Source: Aquilaria yunnanensis (Eukaryota; Streptophyta; Magnoliopsida; Malvales; Thymelaeaceae). From it: 64,000 nucleotides of DNA. Each line of letters begins with the position of its first letter. Within the stretch, counting starts at the first letter, position 1. The translations under genes and the position numbers were made by a program. Below the pieces are notes generated by a model that saw only the letters and a list, made by a program, of their open reading frames with translations, had not been told where the DNA came from and did not search any database. Shown piece by piece: positions 1-12,539 of this stretch. The stretch spans positions 45,740,492 to 45,804,491 of the forward strand of contig CM077600.1 in NCBI GenBank assembly GCA_039654915.1, written 5' to 3'.

Positions 1-22
1 TTTTACGAAGTTTGGTAACTAA

Positions 23-178
23 CGCGTTTGGTTTAACCACACAGATCGTCGATTGAATGATATGGGCCCGCGAGTAGGTGTAGGTGTAGCAAGTGAAAGA
101 TCATTTTCGAGAGGCCGAAAAGTCTTGCTGCGTAATACTCTTGGCTATTGGCTACGGAAAGCCATGGAAATTGGTTGA
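23..178 (+). other. Possible terminal exon of an unrecognised gene
   Basis: An open frame runs from 23 to a TGA at 176-178 and encodes about 51 residues, including the stretch SERSFSRGRKVLLRNTLGYW. A pyrimidine-poor but AG-ending acceptor (ACAG, 41-44) lies inside it, so it could be a last exon whose upstream part is outside the window. I do not recognise the protein. An overlapping longer frame (93-527) starts at GTG and ends in hydrophobic, AT-rich sequence; I consider that one chance. Confidence 0.18.
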
Positions 179-2475
179 TTTGTTGGGTTGGGACCAAAAT
201 TACGAATCCAAGGCACATTTGAGCGCACCGTACGATATCGCAGCTAATTTGATTTCTCAAATTGTCTTCGGATTTGTTTTTGGCACCCTTTTTTTGTTTT
301 ATACATCATGGCTCAAGATCCAAGGCAAACGTACACATTTTTTTTTTAACATGCATGCATGTATAAGTGTATTTAGGTCGATACTTGATATTTCAACTCT
401 TCATGTATATATTTGTATTATTTTGTATTGTATTTTACATTATTATCATCTCATTAATAGGAATCATGAATGTTTCGTGTGGATAAAATTATTCTTAATC
501 AACTGTCACGTTCCTAGACTTATATAAGTCTTCCAGTTTTTAGGGTTTGTTCAATAGGGTAATTCTGCTATTATTGTATTGTTACTGACTTATATTTGTT
601 AGGAGTAAATTTGACACTGACCATTTAATGGTGAATATTTCATTAAAAATGAAAATATTTCATGTTACAACTTTTAAATTACTTTCTAAAAATCTTCTCA
701 TTAACCCTTTATAATACTTAAATTAGTCAGAATCTTATATTTGACCATACAACCCTTTATTAAGCCTTCTTAGTGGCAATTTGCTCCTTAGAAAAATGGT
801 GGCAAATTGATCCCAAAGGTAATGCTTGTGACAAATTTGCACCTAAAAACCATTAATGGTTAAATTACTCGTTCGAACAAACATTAGTGTAAATAAGAAT
901 TAAAAAAAATTCCTTTTGGGGCTTTATGTAGTGTAAGTCATGAAATTAGTAGGATAATTAATTTGATATTAAAAACTTTCTAACACAGAGAACAACCCTT
1001 TTGTGACAGGCTAAAAGCCTTCTTAGTTTTTTCTTTTTGATGAAGAGTGTGCTATGTTTATAAAAACATATTTGTTAAAATATTTTAGAATATTTTCCGT
1101 TCCCTTTCATTAATGCTATGTATTATTTTATATTTGTGTTTTATCAAATTTTTAAAAATATTTTAACGTGCTGCGCTCCTTCCCTTCCGATTCTCACAGG
1201 TATATTATATAACGATTATTTATTTAATTAAAACTTTAACATTGATTGTATTGAAATAACTTTATGTTCATTTTCTCCAAAAGTAGTTTTTGTAACTCAT
1301 TAATTCAAAATTTTCCCCCGTATCAATTTGAATTAATTCAAATGTTACGATCACTTCAAAACCATAATTCCTTTGACGTCAACAAAATAAATTGGCAAAG
1401 TTATCCAAGTTTGATCATTGGGTGTGTGTGTGTGTGTGCGGACTATATCTGTCGGTAATGTCATAAATGTCTAAAATTTAGCATTTTTCTTCTTCAACCC
1501 TAAATCAAAATATGTTTCTTTTAATAATAAGATGAATATAAAAATAAGAATAAAAATTGAAGTGTCAATATTGTGAGGAATTAGACTCTAGATAGATCAA
1601 AGAAATATCCGCCTTTTTTTAGACACAAAAGAATTTACACGCATTTGCACACAAATGAACAGGTTTGATACATCGAACTTGTGACTCTAACCCACATGAA
1701 GGCAAGTTTGATTTACATTTACTTTAATACATTGTTGTGCATTATTTTTATATAAAATTATGATGTACAAAAATTATCAATTCATTGAAACTTTTAAATC
1801 TAAAAAGTATAAAAAGTGATTTTAAGATAAGTTTTGTAAAGGGTAAGTATATTTTATTAATCTTTTAACTAACAAACCCAAAAAGAGGAAAGATTAATAA
1901 AAAATAATTTAATTTTCATAAAAAATAAAATTATTTTTTGAACCTTTTAAAGTTTAAAATTTTAATAACTTGATAGTTTTGTAGACATTCGCTTTATATA
2001 ATTAAGACAAATTAAAATTAAAATAATTTACAATAATACATAAAATTAATGCAAAATAACTAGGCTTACATTTTGAGGTTTTATTCATGAGCTTATTCAG
2101 TACAAGGCATTTTGTGTTATTTCTTAAGTTTCGAATTCTTCCAAATTCTCTAAATTATATATGAATTTCTCACTTGGTAACGCAAAGATATATATATACG
2201 TTGATCAGGTCGATGAATCAGATTTCCTGAGACAATTTTGAAAAATTGAAAGATATCAGCAACTTTCAGACACGGCTTTGCATGGATATTACTTGAGAGG
2301 AGCGTCCAAAATTTTGAACAAGAAAATTTAATCCTAAATCAGATGAAAGAAGAAAGTAAATATAAAATTCAAGGGAAAAGGGATTTTCGAACCGCCGGAG
2401 CAACATCAGAGAGGACCGGTATGAACAATCTTTTTTACATTCAAATGAAGCACCGAAGATCCATGAAGCGTCTGA
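179..2475. other. AT-rich intergenic DNA without a recognisable gene
   Basis: No coding region is supported here. The stretch holds a short (TG)n microsatellite at about 1418-1438. A segment near 760-880 with repeated 'caaatttgc' and 'ggtggcaaatt' phrases resembles the ends of the long-inverted-repeat elements at 37.2 and 38.8 kb. I could not define ends or a target duplication for it. Confidence 0.5.
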
Positions 2476-3003
2476 TCAGTCCCGCCGGCTGGCCAGCGGA
2501 ACCACCTCCGCTAGGGGTGTCGAGAGCGGCGTAGGCACCGGAGAGGTCCTGCAGACGGGACACGTAGGATGCAACCTCAGCCAGGGATCGATGCACTTGA
2601 CATGAAAGAGATGGTTACAATCCGGCAACGCTCTGACCACGTCGCTGCTCTTGTAGTCCGCCAAGCAAATCGAGCAACAGCTCGCCGTCGAGTCCGTCTT
2701 CTGACTTTTCTTCAGCTTAACCGCCGAGTAGAGCAACTTGGGGTAGCTCTTAATCGTATCCTCGTCCAGGCCTATCGGAACGGTGAGGCTTTCAGGATCT
2801 AACTGCTCTTCGGGACGGGTCTCTCCCTGGCGCCTCCCGGTTGGAGTAGGATTTCGTGGTGGTTGCTGGGTTCGGTTGCAGAAGTAGGAGGCGAGGGTGA
2901 TGGTGGTGATGAGGAGGAGGATCCCGATGGAGACGCCGATGCCATAGCCGAAACCGCCGATGTTGCCACCGAGGAATCCGCCTGAGGCGGTGGAGTTGTT
3001 CAT
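2476..3003 (-). CDS. ATL-family RING-H2 E3 ubiquitin ligase (ATL67-70 type)
   Basis: This is an intronless 175-residue protein. I use the ATG at 3003; a frame extension to 3105 adds 34 residues unlike the family. In order it has a Ser/Gly-rich N-terminus, one transmembrane helix (about residues 18-38, [20 protein letters not shown]) followed by a Cys/Arg stop-transfer, the family GLD motif ([16 protein letters not shown]), and a C-terminal RING-H2 domain. The RING has CxxC (CSIC), then CxH (CNH), HxxC (HVKC), the Trp typical of ATLs (DPWL) and a final CxxC (CPVC), so all zinc ligands are present. ATL proteins are membrane-anchored E3 ligases that receive ubiquitin from an E2 and often act in defence or hormone responses; the substrate is unknown. 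Length, single exon and domain order fit an intact gene. The region is much more GC-rich than its surroundings. Confidence 0.93.
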   Translation of the reverse strand: MNNSTASGGFLGGNIGGFGYGIGVSIGILLLITTITLASYFCNRTQQPPRNPTPTGRRQGETRPEEQLDPESLTVPIGLDEDTIKSYPKLLYSAVKLKKSQKTDSTASCCSICLADYKSSDVVRALPDCNHLFHVKCIDPWLRLHPTCPVCRTSPVPTPLSTPLAEVVPLASRRD

Positions 3004-3027
3004 CTCGGGGGGCCAAAGGTGATCAAC

Positions 3028-3149
3028 AGTCAACGGAAGGGGATAAATAAAGAAGATGGGTTTGGGGGGTGTTTGGTCAGAGCCATGGACGTCGGCGGGT
3101 GGCAAGTGAGAAAAAGAAAGGGCGTTTTTTCAACGTGTTGGAAAGTCAA
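3028..3149 (-). promoter_or_regulatory. W-box-like motifs upstream of the ATL gene
   Basis: Two TTGACT motifs on the minus strand (complement of agtcaa at 3028-3033 and 3144-3149) lie 25 and 141 bp upstream of the ATL start codon. TTGAC[CT] is the core bound by WRKY factors, and many ATL genes respond to elicitors. Hexamers occur by chance, so this is only suggestive. I found no convincing TATA box. Confidence 0.3.
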
Positions 3150-4756
3150 CGGTAATATGAAAGAGCGTAGTGGAGTTTTGATTGAGGGACAGATGCATTT
3201 GGTGATCAATGAGATTAGAAAATAGATAAAGGCTGAGAGAAGGTAGACGTATAAATAAGAGCTTAAACCTTAAACAGGTTGGAAAATTGATGATGAACAA
3301 AGTTAGATTTATGATGGAATTTTAGTGGCCATGATTGCGTTCCAAATGAGGTTTTTCCACAGTGAGAGTGGTTACGCATCTTTATTAACACTTCTCTCTT
3401 TGACCATGCGTTCATTGTGCAACGGCTACTTTTGATGTGGAAGCTGCTAGACAGCATTGAACTGATAATATGTTCTTTTCTGATTAACAAATTTATTAAA
3501 AATATAATTATTTTAAAATTTTTTATTTTTAATACGAAATCAATGTCACTTGAAAGTAAAAAAAAATTTCTATCTAATAATCACTTAAATATATTTAATA
3601 AAAAACTTTAATTTTTTTAAAAATATAAATATTTAATAAAATATTTTATGAGCTTCTTAAATTACGGAGTTTTAAATAGTATGTAAATTAAGTAAAAAGA
3701 AGCAACAAAATTAAGAGTAATGCATTATTTAATCTCTCATATGGATCTAGAAATTTTTTCTTATAGGGTTTATGTATAGTTAATTTTTTATGTGCAACAT
3801 ATTTATAAAAAATAATAAATTTTAATTTTAATTTTAACATATTTATAAAAAATTACTTTTCCATATTTTTTTAGTATTTCATTTTACTTTTTTTTTAAAA
3901 AAAAATTAAAAGGGTCATCTGATAAATTTTAGTGAGATCAATTCAAAAATTACTTCATATTTTTTTTCAGAAAAAAAATATCATAAATTTTACTGGGTCC
4001 ATGGATCCACTCTTTTCCATGTGGATCCGTCCTTGCATAGACACATATCTGCTCTTAGATAAGAATAATGATCCGTGACAACTATTTAAAAATTTTATAC
4101 TGGAAATTTTCGTAAAATTGTCGGTAACCTTCAGCAAAATTCTCATTTTCAATAAATCAAAAGAAAAGGTTCTACATGTTTTTTAACCCAAAACACGAAA
4201 CCGTGTTTTAAAAAAAAAAAAATATCTTTTTCAAGTGTGAACGCTTTGCTTAATCTTACTCATCTTAATGATGACAAGGATGGCAGGTGTTGTGAGAGTG
4301 TGCTGAGATTGTATAAAAAACAAAAAAAAGTACCCACAATGAGAAATAAGATGAAAACTCCTGAAGCTATATGCAACCATTTGTGGAACATAAAAGTCGA
4401 CGATCAACTGATGACCGAGATCGCGGTTGGCCTGGGCAAAGCAAAAGGGAAAGCTTTCCTGACTGTAATACGTTCAATTCATCACCTGTGGGAGTAGCCG
4501 AGTAGCAATAGGGAACTATAAAATATAAATCGACACATACAATTATTTAAGCAATGTCGAAGTCGGATATTATAATTGAGGCCGACTGGGATTATGAGAA
4601 TATGGTTATTACAGACTTGTACACACTGGAGAGGAACCAGTACTATAATATTACAAATTTTCCGCATCCTTCAAGTATGTCCTCACACCGACTGAAACCA
4701 TTAAAAATAACGTAACTTCTAGGCAAATGCATATCAAAACGAAAAAAAATATTAAT
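3150..4756. other. Intergenic DNA with one weak coding-looking island (4339-4497)
   Basis: The stretch is mostly AT-rich and featureless. At 4339-4497 (plus) a 52-codon ATG frame encodes a basic peptide including WNIKVDDQLMTEIAVGLGKA, with more balanced base composition than its surroundings. It matches no family I know and could be an exon fragment or chance. Confidence 0.3.
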
Positions 4757-5090
4757 TAGTCCTAAAATTTTTAACATTTTACCACTGAAACTGATTAACT
4801 TGTTAAAATTGTCCAAAAACTATAAAATTATTAGCTCTGTCAGTTATAATTGGGATGTCTTGCTAGGTGGCAGATAGGAAAGCTAAGATGACATATAGTG
4901 GACATTAAACATTGACTTGTTAATTATTTTTTATCTAATAGATAATTTTAGAAATTGAATTGCTCAAAATAAAAAAACTAGAGTGATTCAAACACTCATT
5001 TTAACACTTGTCATCTCATCTTCACGAGATGAGAAAGAGGATGGAAGCGATGGAGCAGCAACCCTAGCAAATGATGAACTTTCTCTTTAG

Positions 5091-6437
5091 CACTACTAAA
5101 AAAACTTATTTCCAACGGCCATTTTCAACAGCCTCGCGTTGAAAATTAGGGTTTTCTAACGCCCAGCCTTTGGAAAATGGCGTGTTGGCAAAATGCCCAT
5201 AAGAAAAAGAACTTCCAACGGCCCTATTGAAAGCCATTAGAAAATGGGCCATTAGAAGTTTGTAATGGCCATTCGTAAGCTATGAGGATTTCAAATGAAC
5301 AACAGCTAAAGCTATTGGAAAACTGATTTTAAAAAATAAAAAAATATGAAATTATATTTTATATATTACTGAAATTATATTTCATATTTACTAAAAATAC
5401 ATTTTTTAATTTTTATTTCACGAAACTTATATTATATATTATTACCAAACTTTAGAAGAACAAAACTATATTTTATATTATTACAAAAATATATATACTA
5501 AAATTATATTTTTTATTTACTGAAACCAAAAAATAAATAAATAAAATCATCACAAAATCACAGAATTCATCAGAAATTAAAAAAAAATCATCACAAAATA
5601 ATGAAAATTCATCAAATCCACAAACACAATCAAAGATTCATAAGAAATTCATAATTTCATTAGATCCACACAACAATCCATATTCATCAGATCTACACAA
5701 CAATCAATATTTTATCAGATTGACACAACAATTCACATTTATTAGATCTACACAAAAATTGAAAATTAAAAAAATCAAATCTATAGAATTGAAAATTTTC
5801 TAAAAATCAAGACGGAGTTTGAACGGCAAGGAGGCAAGGAGGTAGGCCAAGGGATTGAGAAGAGGCTGGCAATTAGACAAGAGCACACAATTAGACACGA
5901 GTAGACGAATGGCCGTCAATTGGTGCTCCGACCAACCAATGGCGACGATGGAATGGCTGATGGTGACGATGGCTAGGATGGAACAGCCGATTAGCAACGA
6001 TGGCAACAATCAAATGGCAAGGTGAATGGCATAGTGAGAAGCGAGAGAGGCGGTGGGACGATTAGAGAGGGGCGAGAAAGGAGGAGGCCGAATGAAAGGC
6101 GAGATAGGCGGATGTCGAGGAGAGATGAGAGGCTAGGCCCCAAAAACTATATATATATATTACTTATGTACATTATATTATATGATACATTATATATTAT
6201 ACTAATATATTATAATACATATTATGATAAATATATATCATGACATTTTTATAAGTATTAATATATTACAAAAATATGTATAAATCACACCATTACCCAA
6301 CTGGATCTACAATCAAACACCAAATGATATATTATAATATATATTATGATATATATTTATACTTATTAATATATATATTATTAGTATTATAATATACATA
6401 ATAATATTATTATACATTTTATAATTATTTTGTTTTC

Positions 6438-6478
<41 letters not shown>

Positions 6479-7011
6479 TACACATATATGTCATAGACAC
6501 ACATATATATATTAAAATTTTGTTAATACTATGGTGTTGGAATATGGAATGAGTTTTACAATTTTGAAAATATTTTGTTATAAATGATAATAATAATAAT
6601 AATAATAACCGTAATATATATCCATATAAATTTCAACATAAATAAATATGATAAATATGTTTATATATTTGTATATGATAAATAAATGTGATATATATGA
6701 AATATTAATAAAATATAAATATATATTATACGTATATATAAAAATGTATGAATAAATTAATTCCCAATGGCCTGGCCGTCGGAAATATGGCCGTTGAAAA
6801 TATGGCTATTGGAAATTTCCACCGGCCTTCACGTTGGAAATTACAGCTTCCACATTACAAATTTTTCAATGGCCTTCGCGTTCAAATTTTTCCAATGACC
6901 AGACAATTGGAATTGTTATCTTCAAATTTTCCAATGGCTTAGCCATTGAAAAATGGTCTTTACTATTTCCAATGGCTTTTTACGTTGGAAAAATGTGTTT
7001 TTTTAGTAGTG
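5091..7011. mobile_element. Non-autonomous CACTA (En/Spm) element
   Basis: The left end is CACTACTAAAAAAAC (5091) and the right end is its exact inverted complement at 6997-7011. The 3-bp target duplication TAG flanks it (5088-5090, 7012-7014), as expected for CACTA transposons. Subterminal repeats related to CCAACGGCC and CCAATGGCC occur at both ends (about 5110-5270 and 6765-6985). The interior has an AT-rich section with a long (TA)n run and a GC-rich block at about 5810-6140. No transposase ORF is present. Confidence 0.88.
6442..6476. repeat. (TA)n microsatellite inside the CACTA element
   Basis: A run of about 17 TA dinucleotides sits within a wider TATA-rich stretch (6150-6740). Confidence 0.85.
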
Positions 7012-8159
7012 TAGGGTCGCCAATGGCCTGGATTTCATCTCTTAGATCTTGCTAAAGAAGAATTGGACAATAGGGCTCAATGCTAATAAGAAGCACTGCC
7101 TGATCATCCTCGTTTTGTGTTTTTAAGCTTGGTGAAGTCAGGGGATGTTTGTGTAGAAACAAGTTCAATAATCCAGGTTACCCATCGCCATCATCTCCAA
7201 ATAATAATATAGGTGTTTGGGGTGAGTTGATGTATGGTTGCAACGACATAGGAAGTCAGTTACTGGAAGTGGAATTAGCGGTGACAGTTGGGGCTAGGAT
7301 AGGAATGACAAGGAGGCAGTGGTGCCTTTGAATGAGGGGTAGAAAAAATTTTCTTTTCCTTTTTCAAGCATTGGTATAGAAAAAAATAATGAATTTTTTT
7401 GCTTTCCAAAAAACTATTATTCAAATGATTATGGGTAAAAAGAATGTTAGTTTTCATATCGTGAGAAAAAAATGAATATAATATATATTTTTTATGATGC
7501 TAAAAGAATAGAACCTAAATAAAAAATTAAAACTATGACGTGACTAACTATAAATCAGATGAGCATGGGGTTTCATATGTATAAATTTGAAAATATAAGG
7601 GTAAAATAGAGCACTAAGACCTACCATAATATCACTCTTAATTTTTTTGTTTGAGCAATTCAATCCCTAAAGTTATCCATCATATAAAAAAAGAGTTGTT
7701 AGTTTAATTCAATTGATAAAATATAATGTTATGTGCTTAGCCGAAAAAAATAAATAAATAATAATATAGAAAAATTTTGACTTGTTTTTTGCTGATACTT
7801 GTAAAAAAAATATAGAATTTTAAATTTGTTACTGTAGAATTTACTAAATAATAAAATAGTTAGGTAAAAGTTAATGTTATAAGATAAATATGTAAATTGT
7901 GGGTTGGGTCCTAAGCTATAGGTGTGACTACAAAACCACCATCAGAATAAAAAATATAGTCAAAAGCCAGAATTTAACGTTTGTTAGGTACAACCTCAGT
8001 TTTTTTGTCTACCATATTGTGACATCCAAATTATAACTAACAGGGTTAAAGATTTCATGGTTTTAGGATTATTTTGATAAGTCGGTGGGTTTCATAACTA
8101 AATTGGCAAAACGTGAAAATTTTTAGAAATGAGTAATATCATTTCCAATCAAAACTAGA

Positions 8160-8690
8160 TATACAATTAAAAAGAAAAAAAATGTATCTTAAATTTAAAT
8201 AAGATGATTTTAATCCTAGAAAAATATATATCAGAGCTAGACAAATGAATCTAAAATGTAGATGTATAATTAAAGTAAAATAAATGTATATAAAATCTAA
8301 ACAAAATGATCTCAATCATTACCAAATGTGTATTGGCACTATATAAATGCATCTCAAAACTAAACAAATAAATCTTAGAAAGGAAATACAACCCAGCGAA
8401 ACAAATGTATCTCCCATACAAATAAGTACTTTTCAGAACTTGACAACTGTGTATTAAAACTAAACCGATAAATATAGAAAATAAACATACAATTAAAGTG
8501 AAACAATTATATCACAAACCTAGACATGATGATCTCAATTTTGTATAAATGCATTTTAGAATTAAACAAATGTATCTTAAAAATAAATATACGATTAGAA
8601 CAAAATAAATGTATTTGAAATATAGACAATATGATATTCATTCTAAATAAATATATCTTAAAATTAGATGAATTATTATAGATAAATATT
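8160..8690. repeat. Degenerate tandem repeat array
   Basis: Four to five diverged units share the order 'tacaattaaagtaaaataa', 'atgtatctTaaa', 'ctaaacaaaatgatctcaat'. Examples start near 8161, 8266, 8487 and 8588. Units are uneven in length (about 75-150 bp). No coding potential is visible. Confidence 0.5.
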
Positions 8691-8757
8691 AAATTAATAG
8701 TGTTAAGTTCAGAGGATGTATAGCTGATGAAAAATAGACAACTCTAGATAAATAGTA

Positions 8758-8994
8758 CTCCCTCCATTTTGTATTAATTGACCGTTTTATCTTTTTTCAT
8801 TGAAGTTTAATTTAAACATATTTATATTATATATTGAAAAATAATTTTTAAAAATGATATTTATAAACTATAATCTTTAAAGTTTTATTTTCATATAAAA
8901 TATTTATATTTTTATAATAAGTTTTAAAAGAAATAAAATCATAAATTAATTATTATAAATATTAAAAATGTCAGTTTTGTGAAACATAGGGAAC
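8758..8994. mobile_element. Stowaway-like MITE (Tc1/mariner type)
   Basis: The left end CTCCCTCCATTTTGTATTAA follows a TA dinucleotide. The right end, reverse-complemented, reads GTTCCCTATGTTTCACAAAA. The CTCCCTCC start and the AT-rich, about 240-bp body are typical of plant Stowaway MITEs. The right boundary is uncertain by a few bases. Confidence 0.55.
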
Positions 8995-9517
8995 ATATAT
9001 TTAAGTAATTGATACCATTCCATGTAGACAAATTTATAAATTGATGGATTTGTGGCAATTATGACTAGCAGAGGACAACAGCCCAGAGGAATTAAAAGAA
9101 ATCTATTCAACCGTTTTAATTGTTCTCTTCTCTTGCTTGCTCTATGGTACGGGGTATATCTATGGAGAAATAATATATGTTCCATCTCGCATCACATGGA
9201 GGATAGTTGCAAGGGTGTGTGTCTTCTTCAACCACTATATAAATATAAAGTTATGTAAACTAAGAAGCCTGTATTAATCTAAGGCATTCAGTATTCGAGG
9301 ATCGACACACACACACACACACGCCACCACAGCATTGGATGTGGTATCCTCCAACTGGAAGTCTGATTTGTTGTAATGTAATCATGTGTGTCTGTTCACC
9401 CACTTGTATCGCTCTCCCTAGCTTTTGCAGGCACGCTTCATTTTTTCAACTGGGGGATCGCCTTTTGCCCTTTACTTTTTCCCTGTCAACTCCCTTTTAT
9501 CGAACTTGTTATAAAAC
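8995..9517. other. Intergenic, with a (CA)n microsatellite
   Basis: No supported gene. A (CA)n run lies at about 9306-9322. Confidence 0.5.
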
Positions 9518-10080
9518 GGGCCTAAAGACCCACACTTTAAATTTTACTAGCTCTCGAATCTTTTATCTTCTAAATTTTAATTTAGATTCATTTATCTCTT
9601 AAATTTTAAAAATTGATATTTTTTATTTTTTTTTAAAATTACTTAAATAGCTATTTAAGTTATATAAAGACCAAAATAAATATAAAACAGAAAATGAAGA
9701 GTTAACTAACAATTTGACTTGACTTTTACGTTATTTCCATTATCTATTTCAATTTTCTTGATTCAAGCAATTCATAAAACTACTAACCATATATAATCTA
9801 CATAATTTAACCAATATTCTGCACTAAAATATTATTCATTTAATTCTAGTATCAAACTCGTTTCATAGAATTAGAGGCTTAAGTTGGAAAAATGACTGGT
9901 TAGTCATTCATCTTCCATTTATCTTCATCAGTCCTCATATAAGCTAAACAAATTAAATGAGTTAAGTAGGTAAAAAATACCAATTTTTAAAATTTAAGGA
10001 ACAAGTGAACCCAAGTCAGAGTTCAAAGGATAAAAGATTCGAATTGACAAAATTCAATGGGTTAAAAGGGGTTTAGGCCA
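9518..10080. mobile_element. Long-TIR Mutator-like MITE, family shared with 31754-32301
   Basis: Imperfect inverted repeats of about 110 bp begin GGGCCTAAAGACC on the left and TGGCCTAAACCCC on the reverse complement of the right end. Flanks TTATAAAAC (9509-9517) and TCGTAAAAC (10081-10089) match at 7 of 9 positions, consistent with a 9-bp target duplication. There is no ORF. The element at 31754 has closely similar ends. Confidence 0.7.
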
Positions 10081-11744
10081 TCGTAAAACAGACAACTTTT
10101 TTCTCTTACAAGTTTATTGTCTTTGGGTCATCTTATTCTTATATTTGTTTTATTTCTTCTGTTCAGTAGAAAATAATGACAATCTACAAAATTATACATT
10201 GATATTTAATTATTTCATCTCGATACTTTCTAATTTTTAGTAAAAGAATTTGGAAAACAAATACAATTGAATTTTTTCGTTCAAAGTAAATTATATTAAT
10301 TAGAAGTATTAAGAGTATAGGGAGTTTTCTTTTTTATTTCAATGCGTTTTGACTTTTAAAAAATTTAATGAATAGCTTGATATTTACTCAATTTTGAGTT
10401 TGTTATGGCTCATTCAAATTGTTATCAAATCAAATCTAAATAGAATTTTAGGCACAACATATAATTTAAAGCAAGCTCAATTTATCCAATACTCTTCTTA
10501 ACTCTATCAATTATTGTTTATTCCCTTAATTTAGATGAAGAACTCAAGCTCGATCGATTTAAAGTTGGCTCATTGTTTGTTGATATCCTTTTCAATTCAA
10601 ACATGAAAAATGTTAAGATCGGTATAAATTTCAAGTCAGACTTCCTGGGTAAAGTATTCAATACTGCAAGAATAAGAGGGTGCAGAGACTGCTCGATGAC
10701 AAGGAGACGAGAGGAGAGGTCCGTTGTCGCTTCCACAGCCGTGTACAGTCAAGTCCTCTTCAAGTTAGTTGCCATTGTTTTGTTGATGTGGGTGTTTTAG
10801 CTGTTTGATTCTACTTGGTTGGTAGGTTCAAAGTTGGAGGCATATGATAATTGGCCCAATAATACTTATACTCCAACTGAAGTTGTTTGTAATCCAAAAT
10901 GATGTTAACTTTCAAGAAAAAAAAAAAACTATTACTCTACTAGACTCGACACGTTTTATTTTCATCTTTATACACAAATTCTAAATCAAACCGAAAACCT
11001 CTTATTAAGATACCAGAGTTTCTTTCACTCAGATAAATTTATGTATATCTTAACAGCGTAATTTGTTTTCCACCAACACCTTGTTATGGAAAAAAAAACT
11101 ATAATAAGGTGTAGGTGAATTAAAAAAAAGTACACAGTGGAGCATAGGGAACTTAATTATCAATAATATTCATAAACATTGTTGATGATGTATAAGTGTG
11201 TGTATGTATAGAACGTGTATATTTTTCATCACTTGAAGCGCCACAACTAGAAACAAACAATGACACTCGTTTGATTAAATTAATCTATTGTAGTCCACGA
11301 GGATCAATATTTTGGTTGTTTTTAAGCAATAAAAATAAAGAGAATTGCACAGTACATATTATCTATAAATAGCAGCTATGTTAATGCAAACTTTTCTTAA
11401 TTGAAGTGGGATAACATAATTGCTAGTTTTATTTTATACATGTCATGACTAATCATGAATAAGAACGATCTCCATGACAGCCGGGCCAGGACGATCCATC
11501 CATAATATATGGTACAAGTAGCGACTCCTTTGTTTTAGGTTTACCGAGTGTTTTAATTAGCATCCATTGAATTTAAACTACACATCATAATGCGGGGAAT
11601 CCATGTGATGCGGCTGTTTATGGAAGTTTATGGCACGGGCATTTATGGCTTAATATATATATATATTCTGAAAGAAGCGCAAGGCCATCAATTGATCAAA
11701 ATGTAGATCATTATAAAGCTACCGGCCACCAGGGGACAGAATTT
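10081..11744. other. Intergenic DNA, no gene recognised
   Basis: AT-rich sequence. A less AT-rich patch at about 10500-10800 has short open frames on both strands, but none shows family features. Nothing else is supported. Confidence 0.5.
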
Positions 11745-12539
11745 CACTACTAAAAAAGTGGATTTTGTAAGGCCATCGCTAAATTAGATGTAACGACAGT
11801 CAGCCGTCACTAAATCTATTGTGGCTAATTTACTCCTTGCTAATAATTTAGCTACGGGCAGCCTTCGCAAATTTAACAGTCATTAGTTTTCCGGCACCAG
11901 CATGACACTAATAAGTTGGCGACGGTTAACCGTCGCTAATATTTTTACGAAGACAAGTTGTCACTACTTTTAGTAAAGGTTAACAGTCACTAAATTTGTC
12001 ACATTAGCAATGTCTAGCCGTCACTAATTTAGCAAAGGCAAGTTGTCACTAATTAGCAACTACTTGCCTCGTTAAAACAAATAAATGGTAAAATAACACT
12101 TTTTCCTTTTATTCTTCAATCATAGACAATTTACCCCACAAGTTAGGAAAAACAACAATAGCACTCTATCTTGCCCCTGTCACTCTCGCCAACCTCATGC
12201 ATCAAACCCGTCCGTCTCGCCGACGGCCAATTCTAATTCCTCTTCTCCTCCTATTGCTTCATTCTCTCTTCCCTTTTTCCATCTGCTCCTGCTGGTCTTT
12301 TCTTTCTTCCCTTTCTCATTCTTCCCCAAAAGTTGCGTCGGGTCATCACGTTGGGTTCATCAACAGGGATGGTGAGGCAATCACTGTTTCTCCTTAAGTG
12401 AATGGCCACCAACAACTCTTTTCTTTTTTGCCCTTACTCTTGGATCACCCTCTCTCCTACCTCTCTCCTATTTATCTTTCTCACCGATCTCGCAAACGAC
12501 TAAGGTCAACGGATCTGGGATGCCGTTGTCAACGAAGAT

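Larger units (their letters stand above)
4757..8134. mobile_element. Mutator-like long-TIR element with host-like insert, itself carrying a CACTA element
   Basis: Long imperfect inverted repeats start at 4757 (tagtcctaaaatttttaac) and, in reverse complement, at 8134. They share recognisable blocks such as cagttataattgggatgtc (about 4847) against its counterpart near 8025, and gaattgctcaaaa near 4960 against 7650. Candidate 9-bp target duplications are AATATTAAT (4748-4756) and AATATCATT (8135-8143), 7 of 9 matching. The right arm carries an extra insertion of roughly 190 bp (about 7690-7880). Internal sequence at 5020-5090 and 7012-7340 is more GC-rich and may be captured host DNA. No transposase is visible, so it is non-autonomous. 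Confidence 0.65.

Noticed and set aside
93..527. 144-codon open frame
   Set aside because: It starts at GTG and its second half is AT-rich hydrophobic translation without family features; only the short frame ending at 178 looks exon-like.
11161..11420. Possible non-coding RNA or hairpin near short TATA runs
   Set aside because: No stable inverted repeat or known RNA motif was found by eye.
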